Below, piece after piece: positions 7,151-15,298 of a stretch of 27,854 nt of DNA. The position numbers and the translations under genes were made by a program. The DNA lies in the NCBI GenBank assembly GCA_947575475.1, contig CANPNN010000002.1, positions 1 through 27,854 of the forward strand, given 5' to 3'. Below the pieces are notes generated by a model. The model was not told where the DNA came from. It searched no databases and worked only from the letters and a program-made list of their open reading frames with translations. The DNA comes from an uncultured Pseudoflavonifractor sp. Its GTDB lineage: Bacteria > Bacillota_A > Clostridia > Oscillospirales > Oscillospiraceae. The first letter of the stretch is position 1, and every line of letters starts with the position of its first letter.

Positions 7151-9649
7151 ATGAAGAAACGAGTTTTTGCAATGCTTCTGAGTCTTGCAATGGCTGCATC
7201 TTTTGCCGGATGCTCCAACAAGACTCCCGGAGAGACTGCCTCCGCCGGACTCTATGTTCCCGGCACCTATGAGGGCAGCGGCCAGGGCTATGGCGGGACC
7301 GTAACTGTAACCATCACCGTAGATGAAAACAGCATTACCGACGTGACCGTCGCCGGCGAGGGAGAGACCCCCACCGTTGGCGGAGCTGCCTTTGAGGATC
7401 TGGGGGCCCAGATCAAAGAGAAGGGCGCTGACATAGACGGAGTTTCCGGCGCCACCCTCACCTCTAATGGTGCAAAAGAGGCCGCTGCTGCCGCGATTGC
7501 CGCCGCCAAGGGAGAGAGCGCGGGCAGCGAAGCCCTGAGCTTTACTGCGGGCACCTACACCGCCTCCGCTGCGGGCTACAACGCTGACCTGGTGCTGGAT
7601 GTGACCTTCAGCGATACGGCGGTCACCGACATCAAGGTCAACACCTCCAAGGAGACCGACCATGTGGGGACCTCCGCCTTTGATATCATGTTTGCCGATA
7701 TTATTGCCGCCAATGGCACAGGAGTGGACATGGTCTCCGGCGCCACCTTCACCGGCCGGGCCGTCAAGGAGGCGGTGAACGCCGCCGCCGAGCAGGCCAA
7801 GGTCACAAACCTGAGCGCGTTCAAGGCCAACACCGTGAAGCATGAGGCGGGCGCGGCCATTGAGGATACCTGGGACGTGGTTATTGTGGGCGCTGGCGGC
7901 GCGGGTATGTCCGCCGCCGCCCAGGCCGCCCAGGACGGCAATACCGTGCTGGTCATCGAGACCAACGCCGAGATGGGCGGTAACACTTTGGTTTCCGGTG
8001 GCGCCTACCAGAGCGTGATGCCCTACCTGGTGTGGGATGCGCAGGATCCCGACGCCACCACCGGGGAATATAACGGTCAGACCTATGACAAGGTAAAGAA
8101 TGACGCCGGTCGGATCGAGATCCTACAGGTCATTCTGGACTGGTCCGAAAAGCCCTTTGACGGCACGCTGGACGCCGACCACCCCTTTGTGGCGGGCGAT
8201 ATCAAGCTCAACGCCGTCCGGGGCGTTCATCCGGAGTATCTGGAGACCTTGAAGACCTTGAAAAGCCAGATCAAGGCCTACATGAACTGGGCACAGCCCA
8301 AGCTGAACGCCGGCGCCAAGGAGACGGATCTGACCCTCTTTTCTACCATTGAGCTCCACATTTTCCAGACCTACTACGGCGGACTGCGGCCCAACGCCGA
8401 CGGCAGTGAGTGGAATTACGGCCAGTATGACCTGGTCAAGCAGTTCGTGGAGGGCGGTCAGGACATCAAGCCCTGGCTCACCGAGCAGGGTGGCGAGATC
8501 GAGAACGACCGTCAATTTACTCTGATCGGCTGTCTGTGGCAGCGGGAGAACGCCCCTCTGGGCGGCAACGTGGCCGGCAACAACCACAGCAGCAAGTGGG
8601 GCACCTACTTCAAGGTCCCTGAGAACACTTTGCTCAGCGCTAACTCCAAGAATCAGGTCATGACCCGTACCACCGCCACTGAACTCATTACCGAGGAGGG
8701 CAAGGTCACCGGGGTAAAGGCCGTACAGTATGACGGCACCCCTGTCACTGCCCACGCCAATAAAGGCGTGATCCTGGCTACCGGTGGCTATGGCGCCAAC
8801 ATCAAGATGGTCCAGGAGACCAACGACTACTGGGACCCCGCTTTCATTGCGGACAATATCGGCACCACCAACCGCAACAGCCTTCAGGGCGACGGTATTC
8901 GCATGGGGCAGGCCGTGGGCGCGGACGTGGTCGGCATGGGCTGGACCCAGATGATGCCTTTGGGCTGGGTGGATAACGGCAACCTCTCCCGGGGCGCCGG
9001 CGAGAACGTGATCTTTATCAACGCCGCTACCGGCAAGCGGTATGTGGATGAGTCCGCCGAGCGGGACGTACTCAGCAAGGGCGGCTTTGAGAATGGCATG
9101 AGCAAGGAGCTGGCCCAGGAGCTGGGGCTGAAGTACGTCCCCGGCATCTATGTGGAGGTCTCCAGCCTTGTGAACAACGCCTCTATGGTTGGCCCTGATA
9201 TCGAGGGCCGCCAGTATACCTGGACGGTGGATCAGTTGGCGGAGAAACTCCATCTTGACAAGCAGGTCATTATCGACACCATTACCGAGTACGATAACTA
9301 TGTCATGGGCCTGAGCAAGGACCTCCCTGTGGAGAAGCTGGCCACCCAAGGCACCATCGGCGATGTGGAGATGGACGAGAACGGCAACTATAAGCCCGAA
9401 ACCTACAAGATCGACAAACTCTTTGTCCGGTTCCAGGCTCCCTCCACCCACCATACCATGGGTGGCCTGAAGGTGGATACGGCCCGCCGGGTGCTGGATA
9501 CCGACGGCAACGCCATTGACGGACTCTATGCCGCGGGCGAGGTTACCGGCGGCTTCCATGCGGGCAACCGGCTGGGCGGCAACGCTATCACCGAGATCAT
9601 TGTCTCCGGCCGGACCGCCGCTATGACGGTGAGCAGCGACAACAAGTAA
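7151..9649 (+). CDS. Lipid-anchored extracellular flavin reductase: two FMN-binding domains plus a fumarate/urocanate-reductase-like FAD domain
   Basis: 832 residues. A lipoprotein signal ends in FAGC (Cys21). Two FMN-bind domains follow, each with the ApbE-type flavinylation motif: DGVSGAT (96-102) and DMVSGAT (193-199), so two covalent FMNs are expected on Thr102 and Thr199. From about 240 comes an FAD_binding_2 domain with GAGGAG (247-252), then a C-terminal HHTMGGL and GNRLGGNA supplying the His and Arg that bind carboxylate substrate in the fumarate reductase family, and an Arg in ESAERD that could be the proton-donor Arg. The fumarate-type HPT motif is replaced by MMPLG, pointing to a substrate other than fumarate. 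GGAGG (7138-7142) sets the start. Likely role: terminal reductase for an alpha,beta-unsaturated acid using membrane electrons. No ApbE or electron-donor membrane protein lies in the window. Confidence 0.88.
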   Translation: MKKRVFAMLLSLAMAASFAGCSNKTPGETASAGLYVPGTYEGSGQGYGGTVTVTITVDENSITDVTVAGEGETPTVGGAAFEDLGAQIKEKGADIDGVSGATLTSNGAKEAAAAAIAAAKGESAGSEALSFTAGTYTASAAGYNADLVLDVTFSDTAVTDIKVNTSKETDHVGTSAFDIMFADIIAANGTGVDMVSGATFTGRAVKEAVNAAAEQAKVTNLSAFKANTVKHEAGAAIEDTWDVVIVGAGGAGMSAAAQAAQDGNTVLVIETNAEMGGNTLVSGGAYQSVMPYLVWDAQDPDATTGEYNGQTYDKVKNDAGRIEILQVILDWSEKPFDGTLDADHPFVAGDIKLNAVRGVHPEYLETLKTLKSQIKAYMNWAQPKLNAGAKETDLTLFSTIELHIFQTYYGGLRPNADGSEWNYGQYDLVKQFVEGGQDIKPWLTEQGGEIENDRQFTLIGCLWQRENAPLGGNVAGNNHSSKWGTYFKVPENTLLSANSKNQVMTRTTATELITEEGKVTGVKAVQYDGTPVTAHANKGVILATGGYGANIKMVQETNDYWDPAFIADNIGTTNRNSLQGDGIRMGQAVGADVVGMGWTQMMPLGWVDNGNLSRGAGENVIFINAATGKRYVDESAERDVLSKGGFENGMSKELAQELGLKYVPGIYVEVSSLVNNASMVGPDIEGRQYTWTVDQLAEKLHLDKQVIIDTITEYDNYVMGLSKDLPVEKLATQGTIGDVEMDENGNYKPETYKIDKLFVRFQAPSTHHTMGGLKVDTARRVLDTDGNAIDGLYAAGEVTGGFHAGNRLGGNAITEIIVSGRTAAMTVSSDNK

Positions 9650-9675
9650 GCAAGGATGTAACTATATTTTGCAGT

Positions 9676-9711
9676 GGGAGCGGCGTCCTAATGGACGCCG
9701 CTCCCTTTTTT
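9676..9711 (+). terminator. Terminator after the flavoprotein
   Basis: GGGAGCGGCGTCC (9676-9688) and GGACGCCGCTCCC (9693-9705) form a perfect 13-bp stem with a TAAT loop and a T6 tail. The next promoter's -35 begins three bases later. Confidence 0.95.
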
Positions 9712-9713
9712 CC

Positions 9714-9742
9714 TTGCTCCAGACCTGAGGGCGTGATATAAT
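9714..9742 (+). promoter_or_regulatory. Extended -10 promoter of the aldose epimerase gene
   Basis: TTGCTC (9714-9719), a 17-base spacer, and a perfect TATAAT (9737-9742) preceded by TGA (extended -10). The next gene starts 37 bases downstream. Confidence 0.75.
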
Positions 9743-9779
9743 GGAAAAAACTTGATTTTGGAAAATGGGGGAAGAAAAA

Positions 9780-10595
9780 ATGAACTACACGGTGGAAAAT
9801 ACCATTCTGCGGCTTACTGTTTCGGAGCATGGGGCGGAACTTCAGGATCTGCGGCGGATCGCGGCGCCTGATGCTCCCTTGCTGTGGGATGGGAAGAAAG
9901 AGCATTGGCCCCGACGGGCACCCATCTGCTTCCCCTGGTGCGGAAGAGTGGAGGAAAACTGGTACGAATTTGAGGGGAAGCGGTATAAGGACCTGCCCCA
10001 GCATGGGTTTGTGCGGGATGTGGAGCATGCCCTGGTAGAGCAGACCCCGGACAGCCTGACCTTCCGCCTGGAGTGGGCGGGAGACGACAGACTGTGGCCT
10101 TGGGCCTTTACGCTGGAGACCCGCCATGCTCTGGAGGGCAATGTCCTGGTGACGACCTGTACGGCGGTGAACCGCTCGGGCAAGCCTATGCCTGTGCAAC
10201 TTGGGTTCCACGTGGGCCTGGCTTGCCCCTTTACGCCCGGAAAGATGCTGGAAGACTACTGTATCCGCTGGGAGAAGCCGGAGGCGCTTGGAGGGTTGGA
10301 CTACTTTCCTCTGGATCACCACAGCTTTGACAATGACAGTATCTGTTTTCCCGGCCTTGGGTCGGAATGGCTCCAGGTGGAGGAGAAGGGGACGGGAAAG
10401 TATCTGCGGGTGGAGACCAGGGATTGGCCTTATGTGCTGATTTGGAGCGCACTGGGAGTTCCGGACTTTGTCTGCATTGAGCCTTGGACCGGCTTTCTTG
10501 GACCGGGCCATGACCTGGCGGGGCGTCCGGGGACCCAGGTCCTGGCTCCCAACGAGACCTTTGAGCGTACTCATCGGCTGACGGTAGAGGTGTGA
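9780..10595 (+). CDS. Aldose 1-epimerase family protein (LacX-like)
   Basis: A 271-residue galactose-mutarotase-fold protein of the LacX-like branch. These proteins are presumed to interconvert anomers of aldoses or sugar phosphates. Family-typical features are RRAPICFPWCGR (about 45-56), LPQHGFVRD with the conserved His, the GFHVGL His region, and a C-terminal FVCIEPWTGFLGPG block with the presumed catalytic Glu. GGGGGAAG (about 9767-9773) fits ATG 9780 as start; an upstream in-frame ATG at 9765 overlaps that ribosome site and is disfavoured. It has its own promoter and a shared terminator. The gene lies tail-to-tail with the GlcNAc PTS operon, but a functional link is not shown. Confidence 0.85.
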   Translation: MNYTVENTILRLTVSEHGAELQDLRRIAAPDAPLLWDGKKEHWPRRAPICFPWCGRVEENWYEFEGKRYKDLPQHGFVRDVEHALVEQTPDSLTFRLEWAGDDRLWPWAFTLETRHALEGNVLVTTCTAVNRSGKPMPVQLGFHVGLACPFTPGKMLEDYCIRWEKPEALGGLDYFPLDHHSFDNDSICFPGLGSEWLQVEEKGTGKYLRVETRDWPYVLIWSALGVPDFVCIEPWTGFLGPGHDLAGRPGTQVLAPNETFERTHRLTVEV

Positions 10596-10696
10596 GGAGC
10601 CCTTATCCGCCTGCCGGAAGCGGCTCCTGCCCCCTGCAAAATTCCTTTGGGTCCGCTGAGATGCGTTTGTCCTGGAGGATCAAAGACAATGGTATG

Positions 10697-10729
10697 AAAA
10701 GGCCGTCCCCTGCAGGGGACGGCCTTTTT
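10697..10729. terminator. Bidirectional terminator between the epimerase and nagE
   Basis: AAAAGGCCGTCCCC (10697-10710) and GGGGACGGCCTTTT (10715-10728) form a 14-bp stem with a TGCA loop. There are T runs on both sides when read from either strand, so it can serve the plus-strand epimerase and the minus-strand PTS operon. Confidence 0.9.
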
Positions 10730-10775
10730 GTCATTGTTTGCGCCAGGCGTGGGCCGCAAGGCGGGTAGGGAAGGA

Positions 10776-12251
10776 TCAGATCATTTTCTTCATCTCGTCG
10801 AAGACGAACTGAACCTTGGGTCCGACGATCACCTGCACGGCGGTCTTGCTGGGACGGATGATGCCGGAGATGCCAGAGGACTTGATCTTCTTCTCATCTA
10901 CCTGCAGGTTGTCCTTGACCTCCAGGCGCAGACGGGTGATGCAGTGGTCCAGCTCCGTAATATTGTCCTTGCCGCCCAGGCCCTCCAGGATGATCTTGGC
11001 CATGGCGGTGTAGTCGTTGTTGGCAAGCTCGATCTTCATTTCGCCCTCGGCGTCGTCATCCTCGCGGCCGGGAGTCTTCAGATTCCACTTCCGGATGGCA
11101 ATGTCAAACACCAGGAAGAACACGAGGAAGGCCGCGATGCCCATGGGGAGAATGAGCCAAGTCTGGGCATGGGAGGGCAGGGCCGCGGAGAACAGCAGGT
11201 CGGTGGCGCCGGCGGAGAACATGAAGCCGGCCCGGAAGCCCAGACTCACGGTGATGGCGGCAAAGATGCCGTAGAGCAGGGAGTAAACTACATACAGGGG
11301 GAAGGCAAGGAACATGAAAGCGAACTCGAAGGGCTCGGTGACGCCGCAGATGAAGGAGCACAGGGCGGCGGCGCCCACGATGCCGAAGGCATACTTCTTC
11401 TTGTCGCTCTTGGCATTTTTGATCATAGCCAGGGCCGCACCGGGGATGCCGAACATCATGCAGGGGAAGAAGCCGGCCATATACATACCGATGGACCAGT
11501 TGGCGTTCTGAGCGATCTCACCCATGGGGAACCAGTAGGCGGTCAGGTCGCCGATGCCGATGGTGTCGAACCAGAACACGTTGTTCAGGGCGTGATGGAG
11601 GCCGGTGGGGATCAGCAGCCGGTTCAGGAAGGTGTAGATGCCCACGCCGATGACGTCCATGCCCTTGATGGCGTTGCCGATGGCCACCAGGGCGCCGAAG
11701 ATCACGGGCCAGGCCACCAGCAAGACGGCGGAGACCAGGATGGAAACAACGCCTGTGACGATGGCCACGCTGCGCTTGCCGGAAAAGAAGGCCAGTACAT
11801 CAGGCAGCTTGGTGTTTTTAAACTTGTTGTAGCACAGAGCGCCGATGATACCGGCCAGGATGCCGATAAAGGGGTTGGCGATCTTGGAGTAAGCTACCTC
11901 CCAGGTCTTGTTTTCCACCAGCTTGGGGATGATGGCTCCGGCGTTGCCCACCAGAGTGGTCATCATCAGCCAGGACACCAGGGCGGCCACGCCGCCGGTG
12001 CCGTCGTTGTCCTTGGAAAGGCCGACGCCCACGCCAATGGCGAACAGGATGGCCATGTTGTCGATGACCGCGCCGCCGGCCTTGATCAGGAACAGGCCCA
12101 GGGTATAGGCGAAGCCGCTGGTGGCGGCGTCGGGCACGCCCATGGCGCCGGGGGCGATGAAGTAGCCCAGACCCATCAGGATACCGCAGATGGGAAGCAC
12201 GGCCACGGGCAACATCAGAGCCTTGCCGAGCTTTTGCAGTTTTTTCATCAT
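10776..12251 (-). CDS. nagE: PTS N-acetylglucosamine-type EIICB component
   Basis: 491 residues. An N-terminal EIIC membrane domain (about ten hydrophobic segments, residues 1 to ~380) carries the sugar-site blocks LNRLLIPTGLHHALNN and GVTEPFEF. A linker follows, then an EIIB domain (about 410-491) with phosphorylated Cys437 in DHCITRLRL. There is no fused EIIA; the separate crr gene upstream supplies it. It imports and phosphorylates GlcNAc (or glucose-type sugars); the nagA/nagB neighbours favour GlcNAc. GAGGAGG (plus 12263-12269) precedes the tandem ATG ATG; the first, at 12251, is chosen. It is the last gene of the pts-nag cluster, preceded by three hairpins and followed by a terminator. 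Confidence 0.92.
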   Translation of the reverse strand: MMKKLQKLGKALMLPVAVLPICGILMGLGYFIAPGAMGVPDAATSGFAYTLGLFLIKAGGAVIDNMAILFAIGVGVGLSKDNDGTGGVAALVSWLMMTTLVGNAGAIIPKLVENKTWEVAYSKIANPFIGILAGIIGALCYNKFKNTKLPDVLAFFSGKRSVAIVTGVVSILVSAVLLVAWPVIFGALVAIGNAIKGMDVIGVGIYTFLNRLLIPTGLHHALNNVFWFDTIGIGDLTAYWFPMGEIAQNANWSIGMYMAGFFPCMMFGIPGAALAMIKNAKSDKKKYAFGIVGAAALCSFICGVTEPFEFAFMFLAFPLYVVYSLLYGIFAAITVSLGFRAGFMFSAGATDLLFSAALPSHAQTWLILPMGIAAFLVFFLVFDIAIRKWNLKTPGREDDDAEGEMKIELANNDYTAMAKIILEGLGGKDNITELDHCITRLRLEVKDNLQVDEKKIKSSGISGIIRPSKTAVQVIVGPKVQFVFDEMKKMI

Positions 12252-12313
12252 AGTGTAATTTTCCTCCTCATAAAATCTCTCACACAGGTTTTGGAACTCG
12301 TATGTTATCCATA

Positions 12314-12440
12314 GCCACTGGCCCACAGTGGCAAAGGATACTTCGTCGGCGCCAGACACTTTGTGTCTGGCGCAAGACAGCCCCAGGGCTGTCTTGATGA
12401 GAATTGATTACCGCCCCCCTCCAAAACGAGGGGAGCGGCG
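12314..12440 (-). promoter_or_regulatory. Three or four tandem hairpins between ptsH and nagE
   Basis: Read on the minus strand, a GC-rich stem follows the ptsH stop (about 12410-12440). Next is a perfect 11-bp stem at 12373-12396 (CAAGACAGCCC with its complement, CA loop), directly abutting another perfect 11-bp stem at 12349-12373 (GCGCCAGACAC, 3-base loop). A 7-bp stem follows at 12314-12332 (GCCACTG). None is followed by a T run, so they are not classic terminators, and no ribonucleic antiterminator (RAT) consensus is seen. They may protect or process the mRNA so that EIICB and phosphocarrier levels differ. Confidence 0.6.
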
Positions 12441-12451
12441 GGGGAAAAGGA

Positions 12452-12709
12452 TCACAGGTTTGCTGTAAAAAAAGCTTCCAGCGCGGCAGCGGCTTCCTCC
12501 TCCCGGTCGCCGTCACAGGCGATGGTCAACTCGGTCCCCGCTTTGGCAGCCAGGCGCATAATGGACATGAGCCGCTTGGCGTCGCCGGTTCCGGCTGAGG
12601 TGGTGACGGTGATGGAGCAGGGATAGGCAGAGGCGGCCTTGGCCAGCATTCCGGCAGGCCGGGCATGAAGGCCCATTGGATCTTGGATCACATGGGTAAA
12701 CGTTATCAT
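12452..12709 (-). CDS. ptsH: HPr phosphocarrier protein lacking Ser46
   Basis: An 85-residue HPr that carries phosphate from enzyme I to EIIA. With ATG 12709 as start (AGAGGTG six bases upstream), His15 falls exactly at the canonical position in GLHARPAG. The annotated alternative GTG at 12718 would add three residues and shift the numbering. Residue 46, the HprK-phosphorylated Ser of Gram-positive HPr, is Arg here (AKRLMSIMRLAAKAG; usual pattern AKS). This copy should therefore function in phosphotransfer but not in HprK/CcpA carbon catabolite signalling. It lies between crr and nagE, so it is probably a dedicated HPr for the GlcNAc system; whether another, Ser46-containing HPr exists elsewhere cannot be seen. 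Confidence 0.9.
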   Translation of the reverse strand: MITFTHVIQDPMGLHARPAGMLAKAASAYPCSITVTTSAGTGDAKRLMSIMRLAAKAGTELTIACDGDREEEAAAALEAFFTANL

Positions 12710-12820
12710 GGGAGACACCTCTTTCTTGCATAGTGGGTGCGAAGAAGTGGGGGGAAGGGAATAAGCCCCGAAATGTTCACCCCGCTTCGTAGCCCAACAG
12801 ACGGGGGGCGTTTCTCTCTT

Positions 12821-13330
12821 TTATTTTTCCAGTTCCAGGATCAGCTCGCCAGGGACTACCGTTTTGCCCGTATGGGGGCGGACGGCGGTGTAGTCGCCAG
12901 TGTTGCAGATAACGATGGGGGTGATCACGTCATACCCCTCGGCGGCGATGGCATGGACGTCAAATTCGAGGAGCAGGTCGCCCTTCTTCACCGTATCGCC
13001 GTTGTGGGCATGGATGGTATAATATTTTCCTTTCAGGGCCACCGTATCAAGCCCCACGTGGATGAGGATCTCGGCGCCGTCCCGGGAGACCAGGCTCACA
13101 GCATGGCCAGTTTCAAATATCATATCTACCTTGCCGTCACAGGGAGCGAAAATCTTGCCCTCGCTGGGTTTGATAGCCAAACCGTCGCCCAGGATCTTTT
13201 CTCCGAAGGTGGGATCGCTGACCTGAGTGATAGGGACGGCCTCTCCTGCTGCCGGGGCAAAGATCTGGATAGGGCCGGTGGGCTTGGGAGGCTCTTGGGA
13301 GGAGCCGAATAATTTTTGAAAAAAGCCCAT
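12821..13330 (-). CDS. crr: PTS glucose-family EIIA (Crr-like)
   Basis: A 169-residue single-domain EIIA of the glucose superfamily, passing phosphate from HPr-His15 to EIIB Cys437 of NagE. With ATG 13330 as start the protein has the same length as E. coli Crr, and the two active-site His residues fall at 76 (ETGHAVSL) and 91 (EILIHVGLDTV), the same numbering. An upstream in-frame ATG at 13339 touches the AAAGGA ribosome site and is therefore unlikely to be used. It has its own strong promoter inside the cluster. Confidence 0.92.
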   Translation of the reverse strand: MGFFQKLFGSSQEPPKPTGPIQIFAPAAGEAVPITQVSDPTFGEKILGDGLAIKPSEGKIFAPCDGKVDMIFETGHAVSLVSRDGAEILIHVGLDTVALKGKYYTIHAHNGDTVKKGDLLLEFDVHAIAAEGYDVITPIVICNTGDYTAVRPHTGKTVVPGELILELEK

Positions 13331-13353
13331 AGGGATCATTCCTTTCTATACTA

Positions 13354-13382
13354 ACCATAACAGACTTTGTTAGTACTGTCAA
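13354..13382 (-). promoter_or_regulatory. Strong internal promoter with dyads before crr-ptsH-nagE
   Basis: On the minus strand TTGACA (plus 13377-13382) and TATGGT (plus 13354-13359) are 17 bases apart. The spacer and -10 region hold nested inverted repeats: TACTAAC...GTTAGTA and, inside, TAACA-AAGTC-TGTTA. These probably form the operator of an unseen regulator. Confidence 0.75.
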
Positions 13383-13426
13383 TATTTTCCGATGAAGATA
13401 TAGAAGTTTTGGTAAAAATATACAAG

Positions 13427-14548
13427 CTACACTTTTTCGCCGCCAATATAGACTGCCTGCCGCTCCATGCGGCCATTGCAGATCACAAAATCAGCCAGCT
13501 TACCGTCCCGGATGGAGCCAATGGAGTCCAGCATTCCCAGCTCATGGGCCGGGTTCCAGGTGGCGGCCTTTACCGCTGCCTCCAGAGGGATGCCCATGGT
13601 GAGGGCGGTGGTCAAGCAGTCGAAGAGGTTGGTGCAGGATCCGGCGATGGTGCCGTCAGCCAGGGTGGCCTTCCGTCCCTTGATATAGACCTTTTGCCCA
13701 CCCAGGTCGCTCTCCCCTTCGGGCATACCGCAGGCCCGCATGGAGTCGGAGATGAGACAGATCCGGCCGGGGAAGAGCTTGAAGGCCATACGCACCGCGC
13801 TGGGGTGGATATGGACCCCGTCGCAGATGAGTTCGGCGTAGACATTTTCCCGCTCGGAACCCGCCCCGATGGGGCCGGGAGTCCGGTGGTGGATGCCGGG
13901 CATGGCGTTGTATAGGTGGGTCAGGTGGGAGGCCCCGGCCTTAAAGAGGGCGTCGGCCTCCTCATAGGTGCAGTCGGTGTGGGCAATGGAGACGGTGCAG
14001 ACCTTGCTGGCTTTCCGGGCAAAGTCCACAGCACCGGGAAGCTCGGCGGCCAGATCCACGATCTTTACAAGACCGCCGCAGCCCTCGTTCAGTTTCTCAA
14101 ATGCCTCAAAATCCGGGTTTTTCAGGTAGGCGGCATTCTGGGCCCCCTTGCGCTTTTCACAGAAGAAGGGCCCTTCCATATTGACGCCGACAAACCGGGC
14201 AGAGCCGGGGTCCCTTTTTTCGTGGACCTTGCGGCCCGCGGCGAAGGCCTTCTCCAGCACCTCGTAGGGCAGAGTCATGGAGGTGGGGGCGGCGGAGGTG
14301 ACGCCATTTTTGGCATAGTAGGCCATCATGCGGCGAAGGCCCGCTTCGTCCCCGTCGGAGAAGTCGGCGCCTGAGTTGCCGTGGGTGTGGATATCGATGA
14401 GGCCGGGGATCACATAGGCCCCCTGCAGGTCCACAGCATCGGGGCGTTCCTCCCCCAGCACATTGGTGAAGCGGCCCTCCTCCACCGAGAAACACCCCAG
14501 CTGGAAGCGGAAGTTCTCGGTGAAGACCATGGCATTCTTAAAGTCCAT
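13427..14548 (-). CDS. nagA: N-acetylglucosamine-6-phosphate deacetylase
   Basis: A 373-residue amidohydrolase that removes acetate from GlcNAc-6-P to give glucosamine-6-P. Metal and catalytic landmarks are HTHG (His54, His56), NMEGPF with the conserved Glu, SIAHTDCTY and HLYNAM supplying the later metal and substrate His residues, and LISDSM with the catalytic Asp. Length is normal. AAAGGAG lies about five bases before the ATG, and the gene begins 21 bases after nagB stops. The next gene, crr, begins 97 bases downstream behind its own promoter. Confidence 0.95.
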   Translation of the reverse strand: MDFKNAMVFTENFRFQLGCFSVEEGRFTNVLGEERPDAVDLQGAYVIPGLIDIHTHGNSGADFSDGDEAGLRRMMAYYAKNGVTSAAPTSMTLPYEVLEKAFAAGRKVHEKRDPGSARFVGVNMEGPFFCEKRKGAQNAAYLKNPDFEAFEKLNEGCGGLVKIVDLAAELPGAVDFARKASKVCTVSIAHTDCTYEEADALFKAGASHLTHLYNAMPGIHHRTPGPIGAGSERENVYAELICDGVHIHPSAVRMAFKLFPGRICLISDSMRACGMPEGESDLGGQKVYIKGRKATLADGTIAGSCTNLFDCLTTALTMGIPLEAAVKAATWNPAHELGMLDSIGSIRDGKLADFVICNGRMERQAVYIGGEKV

Positions 14549-14569
14549 AGAATCTCCTTTTGGCGTATG

Positions 14570-15292
14570 TCACAGAAGGGACAGGGCATCCTCGTCGGCC
14601 ACCAGGGTGAAATCTTTGTGGAACTGGAGGATGGAGGCAGGCATGTGGGGGGTGATGGGGCCGAAGAAGGCGGCCTTCACAGCCTCGGCCTTAGCTTTGC
14701 CCGAAGCGACCATCAGTACCCGCCTGGCCTGCATGATGTCGTAAGTGCCCATGGAGATGGCGGTCTTGGGTACGTCGTCAATAGACTCGAAGAACCGCTT
14801 GTTGGCCTCCAGGGTGCTTTCGGTGAGGGTCACCACATGGGTGCCCTTGGAGAACTCCTCGTCAGGCTCGTTGAAGCCGATGTGGCCGTTGTTGCCCAGA
14901 CCCAGGAGCTGGAGGTCGATGCCCAGGGTCCGGAGAAGGGTATCATACCGGCGGCACTCGGCGGTCATGTCCTTGGCGCAGCCGTCGGGGAGGTTGATCT
15001 TCTCGGGGTGGATGTTGATGGAGTCGAAGAGATTTTTGTGCATGAAATAGTGGTAGCTCTGGTCATGGTCGGGGTCAAGGCCCACATACTCGTCCAGGTT
15101 TACGCTGGTGACTTTGGAGAAGTCCAAGTCCCCCTTCTGGTACCACTTGATAAGCTGCTGGTAGGTGCCCACAGGGCTGGAGCCCGTGGCCAGGCCCAGG
15201 ACGCAGTCGGGCTTCAGGATGACCTGGGCGGAGATGATGTTGGCCGCGGCACGGCTGAGCTCCTCATAATTCTTGACGCGGATAATTCTCAT
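14570..15292 (-). CDS. nagB: Glucosamine-6-phosphate deaminase
   Basis: A 240-residue enzyme converting glucosamine-6-P to fructose-6-P and ammonia. The phosphate loop LATGSSP (34-40), Asp67 in NLDEYVGL, and the His137/Glu142 pair in GLGNNGHIGFNEP are all present. The length matches the short Gram-positive type (about 240 residues) rather than the allosteric E. coli enzyme (266). The start lies only six bases after the ptsI stop, so the GAGGG ribosome site sits within the end of ptsI and the two are co-transcribed. Confidence 0.95.
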   Translation of the reverse strand: MRIIRVKNYEELSRAAANIISAQVILKPDCVLGLATGSSPVGTYQQLIKWYQKGDLDFSKVTSVNLDEYVGLDPDHDQSYHYFMHKNLFDSINIHPEKINLPDGCAKDMTAECRRYDTLLRTLGIDLQLLGLGNNGHIGFNEPDEEFSKGTHVVTLTESTLEANKRFFESIDDVPKTAISMGTYDIMQARRVLMVASGKAKAEAVKAAFFGPITPHMPASILQFHKDFTLVADEDALSLL

Positions 15293-15298
15293 GTTAGG

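Noticed and set aside
5795..7843. A 682-residue open frame on the minus strand
   Set aside because: It spans two real plus-strand genes, a terminator and a promoter, and its translation has no recognisable domain.
10728..12314. A 528-residue open frame on the plus strand
   Set aside because: It is the complement of nagE; the product is rich in Gly, His and Asp with no domain, while the minus strand encodes a clear EIICB with its active-site Cys.
12314..12440. A RAT-type antiterminator or riboswitch before nagE
   Set aside because: No RAT consensus and no terminator with a T run overlaps the stems, so the hairpins are reported only as structures.
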